Part shown: positions 16,981 to 25,572 of the stretch, piece after piece | Position numbering within the stretch: position 1 is the first letter of the stretch | How the letters are laid out: each line of letters begins with the position of its first letter | Assembly: GCF_004005845.1 (NCBI RefSeq) | Contig: NZ_SADE01000004.1 | Span: 558,001-622,000 of the forward strand | Direction of reading: 5' to 3' | Source of the DNA: Hwanghaeella grinnelliae | Lineage (GTDB): Bacteria; Pseudomonadota; Alphaproteobacteria; UBA8366; Aestuariispiraceae | Length of the DNA stretch: 64,000 nucleotides | Translations under genes and position numbers: made by a program | Notes under the pieces: model-generated | The model's database searches: none | Told to the model about the DNA's origin: nothing | The model's input: only the letters and a program-made list of their open reading frames with translations

Positions 16981-17099
16981 AGGTCCGGCGGTCAATGGAA
17001 AGTCCCGGTCGCAGCGGCCGTCATGAAATTCACCGCCGGATTGGCAGGTTGCTCCGATAGGAGGAACGCCGGGCCGGCACATTTGGGAGACTTTTGAAC

Positions 17100-17294
17100 A
17101 TGGCAACGCAAAGCAAGGAAGAAGTCAGCCGTCGCGCTTTCTTCGGGGCGGCCGGTAAGGGCGCCGCGATTGGATTGGGCACGGTCGTGGCTGCGGCCAG
17201 CGGTGCGCAGGCGGCCGAGGTGGAAGCACCCGGCGGTCAGCACTATCGCGCAACCGACCACGTGAAGACTTATTACAATTCGGCCAAGTTCTAA
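17100..17294 (+). CDS. Small Tat-signal protein of FDH region (TIGR02811 type)
   Basis: 64-residue peptide, ATG at 17100 with GGGAG 10 bases upstream. It contains a twin-arginine signal (SRRAFFGAAGKGAAIGLG) and a short mature tail ending TDHVKTYYNSAKF. Such mini-proteins occur immediately upstream of formate dehydrogenase alpha genes; they are thought to assist FDH maturation or targeting, though the mechanism is not known to me. Two small GNRA-like hairpins lie between it and fdhA. Confidence 0.85.
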   Translation: MATQSKEEVSRRAFFGAAGKGAAIGLGTVVAAASGAQAAEVEAPGGQHYRATDHVKTYYNSAKF

Positions 17295-17352
17295 CGTGTC
17301 CCGGCGCGCAGACGGATGCACAGCATCCGCGGCGCCGACGATAACGAAAGAA

Positions 17353-17408
17353 CCTGGGAAACAGGGATAGCAAAATCCGGCAAGCTTTTGAAATAACCTG
17401 GAAACAGG
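17353..17408 (+). repeat. Two CCTG-(G)GAAA-CAGG mini-hairpins upstream of fdhA
   Basis: At 17353-17365 (CCTGGGAAACAGG) and 17397-17408 (CCTGGAAACAGG), about 44 bases apart, in the 160-base leader before the fdh alpha start. Each can fold into a 4-bp stem with a GAAA-type loop. They may be RNA structures or duplicated short motifs. Confidence 0.5.
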
Positions 17409-17454
17409 CTTTTAAAATCAAGATCGGATTGCTCAATCAGAAGGATAGAAGGGT

Positions 17455-20331
17455 ATGCTTCGCAAAAAGACAAACGGGGTTGCATTCGGCCCCCGGGCGT
17501 CGCTAGCCGCCGGCTCAGGCCGCGGCGAAGTCGTCGATAGACGGACGTTCCTGACCCGCTCCGGCCTTGTGGCCGGAACCGCCGCCGCCGTAGCGGCCGC
17601 ACCGGCAGGTCTCGTCACTCGGAAGGCTCGCGCGCAATCGGCAGGCGCCAGCCGCACGATCCAGACAGTGAAGAGCGTGTGTACGCACTGCTCCGTCGGC
17701 TGCACGGTGATCGCGGAAGTGGATAACGGCGCTTGGATCGGGCAGGAGCCCGGTTTCGACAGTCCGTTCAACCTGGGTGCCCATTGCGCCAAAGGGGCCT
17801 CGGTCCGTGAACACGCCCATGGTGAACGCCGCCTGAAATACCCGACGAAACTCGTCGACGGGAAATGGACGCGCGTTTCCTGGGAAGATGCGATCAACGA
17901 GATCGGCGACAAAATGTTGGAGATCCGCGAGCAGTCGGGACCGGATTCGGTCTACTGGCTGGGATCGGCGAAGCATAGCAACGAACAGGCCTATCTGTTC
18001 CGGAAGTTCTACGCTTTCTGGGGCACCAACAACGGTGACCATCAGGCGCGTATCTGTCATTCGACCACGGTTGCGGGTGTTGCGAACACCTGGGGCTACG
18101 GCGCGATGACGAACTCTTACAACGATATCCACAATTCCCGCGCCATCTTCATCATCGGCGGGAACCCGGCCGAGGCCCATCCGGTCTCGCTGCTCCACGT
18201 TCTGAAGGCGAAGGAACAGAACAACGCGCCGCTCATCGTCTGCGACCCGCGCTTCACGCGCACGGCCGCTCATGCCGATGAATATGTCCGGTTCCGTCCG
18301 GGCTCCGACGTTGCGCTGATCTGGGGCCTTCTCTGGCACATTTTCGACAATGGCTGGGAAGACAAGGAATTCATTCGCCAGCGTGTCTGGGGCATGGATC
18401 AGATCAAGGAAGAAGTGAAGCGTTGGACGCCGGAAGAGACCGAGCGCGTCACGGGCGTCCCCGGCTCGCAGCTGAAGCGGGTCGCGCGCACCATGGCGAA
18501 CAACCGTCCGGGTACCGTGATTTGGTGCATGGGCGGTACGCAGCACACCAACGGTAACAACAACACCCGCGCTTACTGCATCCTGCAATTGGCTTTGGGC
18601 AACATGGGTGTTTCCGGCGGCGGCACGAATATTTTCCGCGGCCATGACAACGTTCAGGGCGCCACCGACCTCGGCGTGCTCTGCCATACCCTGCCGGGTT
18701 ACTACGGCATCAAGACCGGCTCATGGAAACATTGGTCGCGTGTCTGGGATGTCGATTACGACTACATGCTCGGCCGGTTTGCCTCAAAGGACCTGATGGA
18801 GACCGCCGGCATGCCGGTGTCTCGCTGGATCGACGGCGTGCTGGAGGCGAAAGACAGCCTGCAGCAGCCCGACAATCTGCGGGCCATGGTGTTCTGGGGT
18901 CACGCGCCGAACTCTCAGACCCGTCTGAAGGAAATGAAGACGGCGATGGAGAAACTGGACCTGCTGGTGGTCGTCGATCCATATCCGACGGTCAGCGCGG
19001 TGCTGAGCGACCGGAAGGACGGTGTCTATCTGCTGCCGGCCGCGACGCAGTTCGAGACCTATGGGTCCGTCACCGCGTCCAACCGGTCCCTGCAATGGCG
19101 TGACAAGGTGTTCGATCCACTGTTCGAATCGCTGCCCGACCACACCATCATGTACAAATTCGCCAAGAAGTTCGGATTCGCGGACGAGATGTTCAAAAAC
19201 ATCTCGGTCGAAAATGACGAACCGAATGTCGAAGAGACCCTGTTGGAAATCAACAAGGGCATGTGGACCATCGGCTATACCGGCCAGACGCCGGAACGGC
19301 TGAAGAAGCACATGGCGAACCAGTACACCTTCGACAAGACCACGCTGCAGGCAGTCGGCGGGCCGTGCGACGGTGAGTATTACGGGTTGCCTTGGCCTTG
19401 CTGGGGAACGGCGGAAATGGGGCATCCCGGAACGCCGAACCTGTACGATCCGTCCAAGCCGGTGGCTGAAGGCGGTTTGACCTTCCGCGCCCGGTTCGGT
19501 GTGGAACGCGATGGGGACAATCTGCTTGCAGAGGGTTCCTATTCCGTCGGATCGGAAATCAAGGACGGGTATCCTGAGTTCACGATGGCCATGCTGACCA
19601 AGCTCGGCTGGGACGGTGATCTGACGGCGGACGAAAAGGCCGCCATCGATGCCGTCGCGGGCGAGAAGACGAACTGGAAGACCGACCTGTCCGGCGGTAT
19701 CCAGCGCGTCGCCATCAAGCATGGTTGTGCGCCCTTCGGAAACGCCAAGGCCCGTTGCGTGGTGTGGAACTTCCCGGATCCGGTGCCGACGCATCGCGAA
19801 CCGCTCTACACGTCGCGGCGCGATCTTGTCGCCGATTACCCGACCTACGAGGACCGCGTGATGTATCGTCTGCCGACGATGTTCGCGTCGATCCAGAAGA
19901 AGGATTTCTCACAGGACTTCCCGACGATCCTCACCTCCGGCCGTCTGGTCGAATACGAGGGCGGCGGGGACGAAACCCGCTCCAACCCGTGGCTTGCGGA
20001 GTTGCAGCAGGACATGTTCGTCGAGATCAATCCGCGCGACGCCAACAATCTCGGCATCCGGGACAAAGACATGGTGTGGGTCCACGGGCCGGAAGGCGCC
20101 AAGGTCAAGGTGATGGCGATGGTCACCGAACGGGTCGGTTCAGGTGTTGCCTTTATGCCCTTCCATTTCGGTGGGCATTTCGAGGGCAAGGACCTGCGCG
20201 ACAAGTACCCGGAAGGGGCTGACCCATACGTCCTTGGGGAATCAACAAACACGGCACAAACATACGGCTATGACTCGGTGACCAATATGCAGGAAACCAA
20301 AGCCACCCTGTGCCGCATCGAACGCGCGTGA
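17455..20331 (+). CDS. fdhA: Formate dehydrogenase catalytic (alpha) subunit, Cys type
   Basis: 958-residue periplasmic Mo/W-bis-pterin enzyme oxidising formate to CO2. A twin-arginine signal sits at about 29-35 (DRRTFLTRS). The [4Fe-4S] site uses Cys76, Cys79, Cys83 and Cys111 (CTHCSVGC ... HCAKG). The active site is ARICHSTT: Cys201 with His202, where selenoenzymes have Sec, so no SECIS is needed. Pterin-binding stretches include IIGGNPAEAHPV and IWCMGGTQHTNGNNN; the C-terminal molybdopterin-binding domain runs from about residue 815. Length matches FdnG/Fdh-N-like enzymes. It lies 11 bases before the beta subunit. Confidence 0.96.
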   Translation: MLRKKTNGVAFGPRASLAAGSGRGEVVDRRTFLTRSGLVAGTAAAVAAAPAGLVTRKARAQSAGASRTIQTVKSVCTHCSVGCTVIAEVDNGAWIGQEPGFDSPFNLGAHCAKGASVREHAHGERRLKYPTKLVDGKWTRVSWEDAINEIGDKMLEIREQSGPDSVYWLGSAKHSNEQAYLFRKFYAFWGTNNGDHQARICHSTTVAGVANTWGYGAMTNSYNDIHNSRAIFIIGGNPAEAHPVSLLHVLKAKEQNNAPLIVCDPRFTRTAAHADEYVRFRPGSDVALIWGLLWHIFDNGWEDKEFIRQRVWGMDQIKEEVKRWTPEETERVTGVPGSQLKRVARTMANNRPGTVIWCMGGTQHTNGNNNTRAYCILQLALGNMGVSGGGTNIFRGHDNVQGATDLGVLCHTLPGYYGIKTGSWKHWSRVWDVDYDYMLGRFASKDLMETAGMPVSRWIDGVLEAKDSLQQPDNLRAMVFWGHAPNSQTRLKEMKTAMEKLDLLVVVDPYPTVSAVLSDRKDGVYLLPAATQFETYGSVTASNRSLQWRDKVFDPLFESLPDHTIMYKFAKKFGFADEMFKNISVENDEPNVEETLLEINKGMWTIGYTGQTPERLKKHMANQYTFDKTTLQAVGGPCDGEYYGLPWPCWGTAEMGHPGTPNLYDPSKPVAEGGLTFRARFGVERDGDNLLAEGSYSVGSEIKDGYPEFTMAMLTKLGWDGDLTADEKAAIDAVAGEKTNWKTDLSGGIQRVAIKHGCAPFGNAKARCVVWNFPDPVPTHREPLYTSRRDLVADYPTYEDRVMYRLPTMFASIQKKDFSQDFPTILTSGRLVEYEGGGDETRSNPWLAELQQDMFVEINPRDANNLGIRDKDMVWVHGPEGAKVKVMAMVTERVGSGVAFMPFHFGGHFEGKDLRDKYPEGADPYVLGESTNTAQTYGYDSVTNMQETKATLCRIERA

Positions 20332-20342
20332 GGAGACGATAA

Positions 20343-20939
20343 ATGGCTAGAATGAAGTTCCTCTGCGACGCCGAGCGCTGCATCGAATGCAACGCCTGCG
20401 TCACGGCGTGTAAGAACGAGCATGAAGTGCCCTGGGGCATCAACCGGCGGCGGGTCGTGACCATCAACGATGGCAAGCCCGGCGAACGGTCGATCTCGGT
20501 GGCCTGCATGCATTGCTCTGATGCGCCTTGCATGGCCGTTTGCCCGGTCGACTGTTTCTATCAAACCGATGACGGCGTGGTCCTTCACTCCAAGGACCTC
20601 TGCATCGGCTGCGGCTATTGCTTCTACGCGTGCCCGTTCGGCGCGCCGCAATATCCGCAGGCGGGCAATTTCGGAAGCCGCGGCAAGATGGACAAATGCA
20701 CCTTCTGCAACGGCGGTCCGGAAGAAGACATGTCGGAAGCCGAATTCCAGAAATACGGCCGCAATCGCCTGGCTGAGGGCAAGCTTCCGCTTTGCGCGGA
20801 AATGTGCTCGACCAAGGCATTGCTCGCGGGTGACGGGGACGTTGTTTCCGGCATTTACCGCGAACGCGTCGTCGCCCGCGGCTTCGGCAGCGGCGCCTGG
20901 GGTTGGGGCACGGCCTATGATCAGAAGGGCGGGTCGTAA
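20343..20939 (+). CDS. fdh3B: Formate dehydrogenase iron-sulfur (beta) subunit
   Basis: 198-residue electron-transfer subunit carrying four [4Fe-4S] clusters. Cysteine sets: CIECNACVTACKNEH, CMHCSDAPCMAVCP, CIGCGYCFYACPFG and the CTFC/CAEMC pair. No membrane anchor, consistent with the Fdh3B type, in which the gamma subunit supplies the anchor. It is co-transcribed with the alpha gene (11-base gap, AGGAG site). It would pass electrons from the alpha-subunit cluster to the haem b of the gamma subunit. Confidence 0.95.
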   Translation: MARMKFLCDAERCIECNACVTACKNEHEVPWGINRRRVVTINDGKPGERSISVACMHCSDAPCMAVCPVDCFYQTDDGVVLHSKDLCIGCGYCFYACPFGAPQYPQAGNFGSRGKMDKCTFCNGGPEEDMSEAEFQKYGRNRLAEGKLPLCAEMCSTKALLAGDGDVVSGIYRERVVARGFGSGAWGWGTAYDQKGGS

Positions 20940-21126
20940 CCCATCTTTCGAGGTTGTGTGACAGTTGATGGGGGAGGCGACCGTGCTGGGCAGGGTCGCC
21001 TCTCTTGTCGATTGCCCCGCTGGATGTCGAATCCAATGGAATGTCTACCCATGTGGAATGTCCGATAAACCAGGCCATTGATAAGCCCGCGAAGCCTTGG
21101 CGCCTGTCGGACCTTCGGAGGAAAAG

Positions 21127-22287
21127 ATGAAACGGTCGATGATTGCTACGAGAAGACTGAGCGGCTTGATCGCGTCCATGGTGGTGGCCGCGGTATTGTT
21201 GATGCTGGCACAGCCGGTTATGGCGCAAAACTCATCATCCGTCCGGCCGCCCGAGAGCGCTGTCGGCGGGGCCGTTCCCGGCAATACGCTCGGTACCGAA
21301 AGCGATGCCGATCAGTGGCGCGCCATTGAATCGGGCGCGGCGGGAACAACCAGCGCCGGCGGTTTCAACGCCAATGTGCTGATCCAGAATCCGGTCCTGA
21401 CCGCTGGCGCCAATGCGGGGACTATCGGCCGAACAGTCAGTTCCGGCATGCGTTGGTTGGAAGTCCGCAATGGGCCGTTGCAGAAATATGGCAGCTATGG
21501 CCTCGGCGCGATTATCGTGGTCCTCGTGTTGTTTTTCGCAATCCGGGGACGGGTCAGGATTGAGCACGGCGCGGCGGGCCGGACGATCGAGCGCTTCAAA
21601 CTGATCGAACGGATCGGCCATTGGCTGACGGCGGTTTCCTTCGTGCTGCTTGGTCTGACCGGTTTGTGGCTGCTCTACGGCAAGACCATTCTCATCCCCT
21701 ATATCGGCCACGAGGCCTACGCGTCGATCGCCTATGTCGGCAAGCATATCCACCATTATTTCGGCTTTGCTTTCATGGTTGGGCTGGTGCTGATCTTCGT
21801 GATGTGGGTCCGTCACAACATTCCGAACATGATCGACGTAAAATGGGCTGCGAAGGGCGGCGGCGTTCTGGTAAAGGGCGTTCATCCGCCGGCGGAGAAG
21901 TTCAATGGCGGACAGAAGGTCATTTTCTGGGCGACGATTCTGGGGGGCGTGTCCCTGTCGCTGTCCGGTCTTGCCTTGATGTTCCCGGGTGAACTGCCTG
22001 CAATGTTCGCCAAGACCTTCGCGCTTATCAATATGCTGGGTTTCTCGCTACCGACGGAGCTCTCCCCGGTTCAGGAACTGCAATTGTCCCAATTGTGGCA
22101 TTCGATCGTGGCGCTGATCATGATCGTCATCATCATCGCGCATATCTATATCGGCACCATCGGGATGGAAGGTGCGTTCGATGCTATGGGAACGGGCGAT
22201 GTCGATGTGAACTGGGCCAAGGAGCATCACAGCCTTTGGGTCGAGGAAGTCGAACGGAAACAGGCAAGGAAAATGCCCGCGGAATAG
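21127..22287 (+). CDS. fdhC: Formate dehydrogenase cytochrome b (gamma) subunit
   Basis: 386-residue membrane subunit. The ATG at 21127 has GGAGG 6 bases upstream; a signal peptide (LIASMVVAAVLLMLAQPVMA) is followed by a roughly 80-residue periplasmic segment and five or so hydrophobic segments. Likely haem b ligand histidines lie in the helices: IERIGHWLTAV, GKHIHHYFGFAF and LWHSIVALIM. It would carry electrons from formate to the quinone pool or to periplasmic cytochromes. The long N-terminal periplasmic extension is typical of the FdoI/Fdh3C-like branch with a signal sequence. A 187-base gap separates it from the beta gene. Confidence 0.92.
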   Translation: MKRSMIATRRLSGLIASMVVAAVLLMLAQPVMAQNSSSVRPPESAVGGAVPGNTLGTESDADQWRAIESGAAGTTSAGGFNANVLIQNPVLTAGANAGTIGRTVSSGMRWLEVRNGPLQKYGSYGLGAIIVVLVLFFAIRGRVRIEHGAAGRTIERFKLIERIGHWLTAVSFVLLGLTGLWLLYGKTILIPYIGHEAYASIAYVGKHIHHYFGFAFMVGLVLIFVMWVRHNIPNMIDVKWAAKGGGVLVKGVHPPAEKFNGGQKVIFWATILGGVSLSLSGLALMFPGELPAMFAKTFALINMLGFSLPTELSPVQELQLSQLWHSIVALIMIVIIIAHIYIGTIGMEGAFDAMGTGDVDVNWAKEHHSLWVEEVERKQARKMPAE

Positions 22288-22311
22288 GCGGTGCGTCGGG
22301 CGTTTGACTGA

Positions 22312-23688
22312 ATGCTTGGTATGGATCGCAAACAGACGATGGCCAGTGCGCTCTTAAGGGGCGCGCTGGCCCTCTTTGTTTCTGCCCCTATGCTGATCGC
22401 TTCGGGCGGTCCGGGGCATGCGGACCTTGTCGCCCATACGGCGCCGGTCCGTGACATCGTCATATCCAAGGACGGGCATCGTGCCTTGACGACCGGGTTC
22501 GATGACCTTGTCATCCTTTGGGATCTTGAGACGAGCGAGCCCAAGTTGGAATTCGTCGGGCATGAGGCCGCGGTCAATGCGGCGGCCTTCCTGGACGATG
22601 GTCGGATCGCATCCGTCGGCGATGACGGCACGTTGCGGGTTTGGGACGCGAAAACCGGCAAACCGCTTCTCAATATCCAAGCGCATTCAAAGAAGTCCGT
22701 TTCTGTGGCGGTATCGCCGGATGGCCGCTTCATCGCAACCGGGGCGTGGGACAGGCTGGCCAAAGTTTGGGACGCCACCACGGGTGAGGCGGTTCGGGTG
22801 TTCGATGGCCACCGGGCGAGTATTAATGTCGTCGCCTTCACAGGGGACGGAAAGTACGTTCTATCGGGGGGCTATGGCGGGTATGTCTGGCTTTGGCCCG
22901 TCGATCCGCAAGGCGGCGAGGCACGCCTTATCGCTTCCACCGGCTTCCCAGTGAACGACATGGCGGTCAGTGGGGATGGAAAAGTCCTGGTGGTGGGCGC
23001 GGCGGATGGGATGGTGCGGACATTCAGCCTGCCCGACGGCAAGGAACTTCATGAGTATAGCGGCCATAAAGGCGCCGTGCTCGCCGTTGCAGTCAATGGG
23101 GATGGAGGGGTAATCGCATCCGGTGCGACCGATGGATATTTGCTGCTGTGGGATGGCGGCGAGCAACCCAAGGAACGCTTGCCGGTCGAGTATTATCGCG
23201 CGGTCTGGTCGATCGCTTTCACGCCGGAGGCCGATGCAGTCTATGCGGCCGGGGTCGACAGTGTCGCCCGGGGCTGGACCGTGGCTACCGGCGAACCTGT
23301 GGGCGGCGCGACGACACCGTTCCAACCCATCGAACGGGTCGATGCAGCCTTGCAGAATTCGGACGATATCGTCGAGCGCGGCAGTTTTCATTTCCGGAAA
23401 TGCGCCGTCTGCCATTCGCTTTCCGATGACGGACGGCATCGCGCCGGGCCGACCTTGGAGGGTATTTTCGGTCGCAAGGTCGGTACACATCCGGGCTATG
23501 ACTATTCGGCGGCGCTGACGAATTCGGATATCGTTTGGACGCCTGAAACCCTGTCGCGTTTGTTCGAAATCGGCCCGGACGTCATGCTCCCCGGGACCAA
23601 GATGCCGCTCCAGAAACTGCCGAACCAGGAAGACCGCGACGCTTTGGTCGAATTCTTGAAGGCAAAGACCCAGGGAGGATCGGATTGA
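22312..23688 (+). CDS. WD40-repeat/cytochrome c fusion protein
   Basis: 458-residue periplasmic protein. A signal peptide covers about residues 1-37 (ALALFVSAPMLIASGGPGHA). About seven WD40 blades follow to about residue 330 (for example DLVILWDLET, GTLRVWDAKTG, DGYLLLWDGG). The C-terminus is a class I cytochrome c domain with haem motif CAVCH (364-368) and a PGTKM axial-Met segment. The beta-propeller probably docks the protein to a partner such as FDH. It starts 24 bases after the gamma subunit and overlaps the protease start by 1 base, so it belongs to the FDH operon. Confidence 0.92.
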   Translation: MLGMDRKQTMASALLRGALALFVSAPMLIASGGPGHADLVAHTAPVRDIVISKDGHRALTTGFDDLVILWDLETSEPKLEFVGHEAAVNAAAFLDDGRIASVGDDGTLRVWDAKTGKPLLNIQAHSKKSVSVAVSPDGRFIATGAWDRLAKVWDATTGEAVRVFDGHRASINVVAFTGDGKYVLSGGYGGYVWLWPVDPQGGEARLIASTGFPVNDMAVSGDGKVLVVGAADGMVRTFSLPDGKELHEYSGHKGAVLAVAVNGDGGVIASGATDGYLLLWDGGEQPKERLPVEYYRAVWSIAFTPEADAVYAAGVDSVARGWTVATGEPVGGATTPFQPIERVDAALQNSDDIVERGSFHFRKCAVCHSLSDDGRHRAGPTLEGIFGRKVGTHPGYDYSAALTNSDIVWTPETLSRLFEIGPDVMLPGTKMPLQKLPNQEDRDALVEFLKAKTQGGSD

Positions 23689-24683
23689 TGGGGCGTCGCA
23701 CCATCCATGTCGTATCCGTATTCCTGCTGTTTGCCGTCTTCGCTATCGGACCTGCTGCCGGTCCTGTTTACGCGGCCGACCGGGTGGCGGTTATCGGCAA
23801 GGCGCTGCAATCGGTCGTCAGCGTATTGCCGCTTTGGCCGGGGCAACCCCAAGGCGGCGGTGCGGATATTCCCGCGGGGGCTGCGCCGGAAGGAACGGGC
23901 GTGGTTTTGGACGGGGCGGGGCATATCGCGACGGCCTTGCATGTTGTCGAACGGTCACTGTCGGTATCGGTGCGTTTGCCGGATGGCCGGATCTTGCCGG
24001 CGGCCCTGATTGCCGGTGATTTGGCGACGGATATAGCGGTTTTGAAGATCAACGCGGTCCTGCCTGCCTTCGAGGAAGCGGGCCAAGCCCAGGTCGGACA
24101 GTCCGTTTGCGCGATTGGCAATGCGTTTGGATTCGATCTTTCCGTAACATGCGGCATCGTCTCCGCCACCCGGCGCACGGGCATGGGATTCAATGCGATA
24201 GAGGACTTCGTCCAGACAGATGCCGCCATGAATCCGGGATCGAGCGGCGGGGCCTTGATCGACGACGAAGGGCGGCTTGTCGGGATGCTGTCCGCGATCA
24301 TCACGAAAGAGTCCGACGCGGATGCGGGTTTCAACCTGGCGGTCTCGCAGGGCTTGCTGCGGCGAGTGACGGGGGACCTTATTGCCGCGGGTAAGGTGGA
24401 CCGCAGCATCAGTGGGATCGGTTTCGCCGGTCTTTCCTTCAAGCAGCGTGCAGACGGGACCGGTGTCCTGGTTCGGACGATCCGGGCGGGCGGTGCAGGC
24501 GATGCCGCCGGACTGCGACAGGGCGATATCGTGCAATGGATAGATGGTCGCCGGATCGATCGTCCGACCGACGCGATGACCGCGCTGTATCTTCGACGCC
24601 CGGGTGAGGCGGCCGAGATCGCCTTCAAGCGCCAGGGAAATGAAATGTCGACGCGGTTGGTCTTGAATGGATTGACCCAATAA
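23688..24683 (+). CDS. HtrA/DegP-like periplasmic serine protease with PDZ domain
   Basis: 331 residues; the ATG at 23688 overlaps the preceding stop (TGATG) and follows GGGAGG. Signal peptide to about residue 30. The trypsin-like triad is complete: His85 (TALHVVE), Asp115 (ATDIAVLK) and Ser186 (NPGSSGGAL). One PDZ domain follows (GVLVRTIRAGGAGDAAGLRQ, about residues 260-330). Most likely a quality-control or processing protease in the periplasm. Translational coupling to a WD40-cytochrome c and a second cytochrome c ties it to FDH electron-carrier biogenesis, which is inference. Confidence 0.92.
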   Translation: MGRRTIHVVSVFLLFAVFAIGPAAGPVYAADRVAVIGKALQSVVSVLPLWPGQPQGGGADIPAGAAPEGTGVVLDGAGHIATALHVVERSLSVSVRLPDGRILPAALIAGDLATDIAVLKINAVLPAFEEAGQAQVGQSVCAIGNAFGFDLSVTCGIVSATRRTGMGFNAIEDFVQTDAAMNPGSSGGALIDDEGRLVGMLSAIITKESDADAGFNLAVSQGLLRRVTGDLIAAGKVDRSISGIGFAGLSFKQRADGTGVLVRTIRAGGAGDAAGLRQGDIVQWIDGRRIDRPTDAMTALYLRRPGEAAEIAFKRQGNEMSTRLVLNGLTQ

Positions 24684-24709
24684 GAAACGCGCCGTCAGGA
24701 GGAAAGGCG

Positions 24710-25084
24710 ATGCGACGAATTTTAGCGGTTCTGTGCGGGCTTGCCTTCATCTTCTGGTTGCCGGCAGGGAATGCCCCTGCAAGCGACCTGAATGCGGCAG
24801 GGAAAAGGGTGGCGGAGGAACATTGTTCCAGGTGCCATGTCGTCGGAGAGGCCAACCGGATGGGTGGAATCGGGTCGACACCGAGTTTTGCGCTGTTGCG
24901 GCGGATGCGGGACTGGGAAGAACGGTATTCGTCCTTCTTCGCGCGGAATCCTCACCCATCCGTCATTACGGTGAATGGGCTATCCGAAGCCCGCACATTG
25001 CCGCCGAACGCAGTCCCGATCACCCTGACGGAACAGCAGGTGGACGCATTAATGATCTATGTTCGGAACATGAAGGTCGAATAG
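24710..25084 (+). CDS. Small monohaem cytochrome c
   Basis: 124-residue periplasmic cytochrome with a signal peptide (VLCGLAFIFWLPAGNAPA) and one haem c motif CSRCH near residue 41. The distal region ALMIYVRNMKVE could supply the axial Met (YVRNM). Good ribosome site (CAGGAGG). It starts 26 bases after the protease as the last gene of the FDH supercluster and is convergent with a tiny membrane ORF. Probably an electron acceptor for formate oxidation. Confidence 0.88.
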   Translation: MRRILAVLCGLAFIFWLPAGNAPASDLNAAGKRVAEEHCSRCHVVGEANRMGGIGSTPSFALLRRMRDWEERYSSFFARNPHPSVITVNGLSEARTLPPNAVPITLTEQQVDALMIYVRNMKVE

Positions 25085-25126
25085 GACGCTGGATGGCCAA
25101 TAGCCTGTCCGGGGCGCGTGTGGTGG

Positions 25127-25228
25127 TTACCCAGCGAAGGCTTCGCCAAGGGCGAAGACCGCAACAATGGCCAAGAAAAACAGGATCAAGGCGATTTTCT
25201 TGTTCTTGGAACCCGGCTGATCACTCAT
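25127..25228 (-). CDS. Candidate 33-residue single-helix membrane protein
   Basis: A short frame reading MSDQPGSKNKKIALIL and continuing as FFLAIVAVFALGEAFAG to a stop: a polar lysine-bearing N-terminus and one clean transmembrane helix. The ATG at 25228 has AGGAAAGGG about 8 bases upstream. The composition (charged start, uninterrupted hydrophobic stretch) is unlike random GC-rich frames. It is convergent with the cytochrome c gene. Small single-TM proteins of this kind often modulate respiratory or transport complexes, but no homologue is known to me and the role is open. Confidence 0.5.
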   Translation of the reverse strand: MSDQPGSKNKKIALILFFLAIVAVFALGEAFAG

Positions 25229-25572
25229 GCGCTGGACCCTTTCCTAATATTAAGCCCTTATTCAACCGATCAGAAACAGTCATTCCCATAGCTTGTCAAT
25301 GCGGCGCGCAATATCTGAATAAAAGCGGGTGGACTGTGATTTGCATCATAAACGGACGTTAACCTTAGTGCGAAAAAGTGTTTGCGGGGGCGGTCGACCG
25401 ATGCGTCATTTGTGACGTACTGTCGGCGTGTGACGGTTCCAGGCATATTAGCCGCAAGGAAACGTTAGCGTGAGTTTCGTTTTTGGACGAAACATGTAAT
25501 TGTCCGCCGCGCCCACACCGGCTTGCCGGCGGTTAGAATAAGATATCAGGGTTTTGAGGAAGTATTACAAAC
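25229..25572. other. Noncoding region upstream of the exosortase gene
   Basis: Contains a CGTCA-TTTG-TGACG inverted repeat (25404-25417) followed closely by a second TGTGACG at about 25430. A similar TTGTGACG occurs at about 34447 upstream of a VPLPA-CTERM gene. No gene is seen. The promoter for xrtD must lie here, but boxes are not convincing. Confidence 0.45.

Noticed and set aside
17515-18687. 390-codon antisense open frame across fdhA
   Set aside because: Complementary to a well-supported catalytic subunit; long antisense frames are expected in GC-rich genes and it has no ribosome site or domain.
17455-20331. Possible selenocysteine FDH with a SECIS element
   Set aside because: The catalytic position reads Cys (ARICHSTT) and there is no in-frame TGA; the hairpins seen are upstream of the gene, not at the active-site codon.
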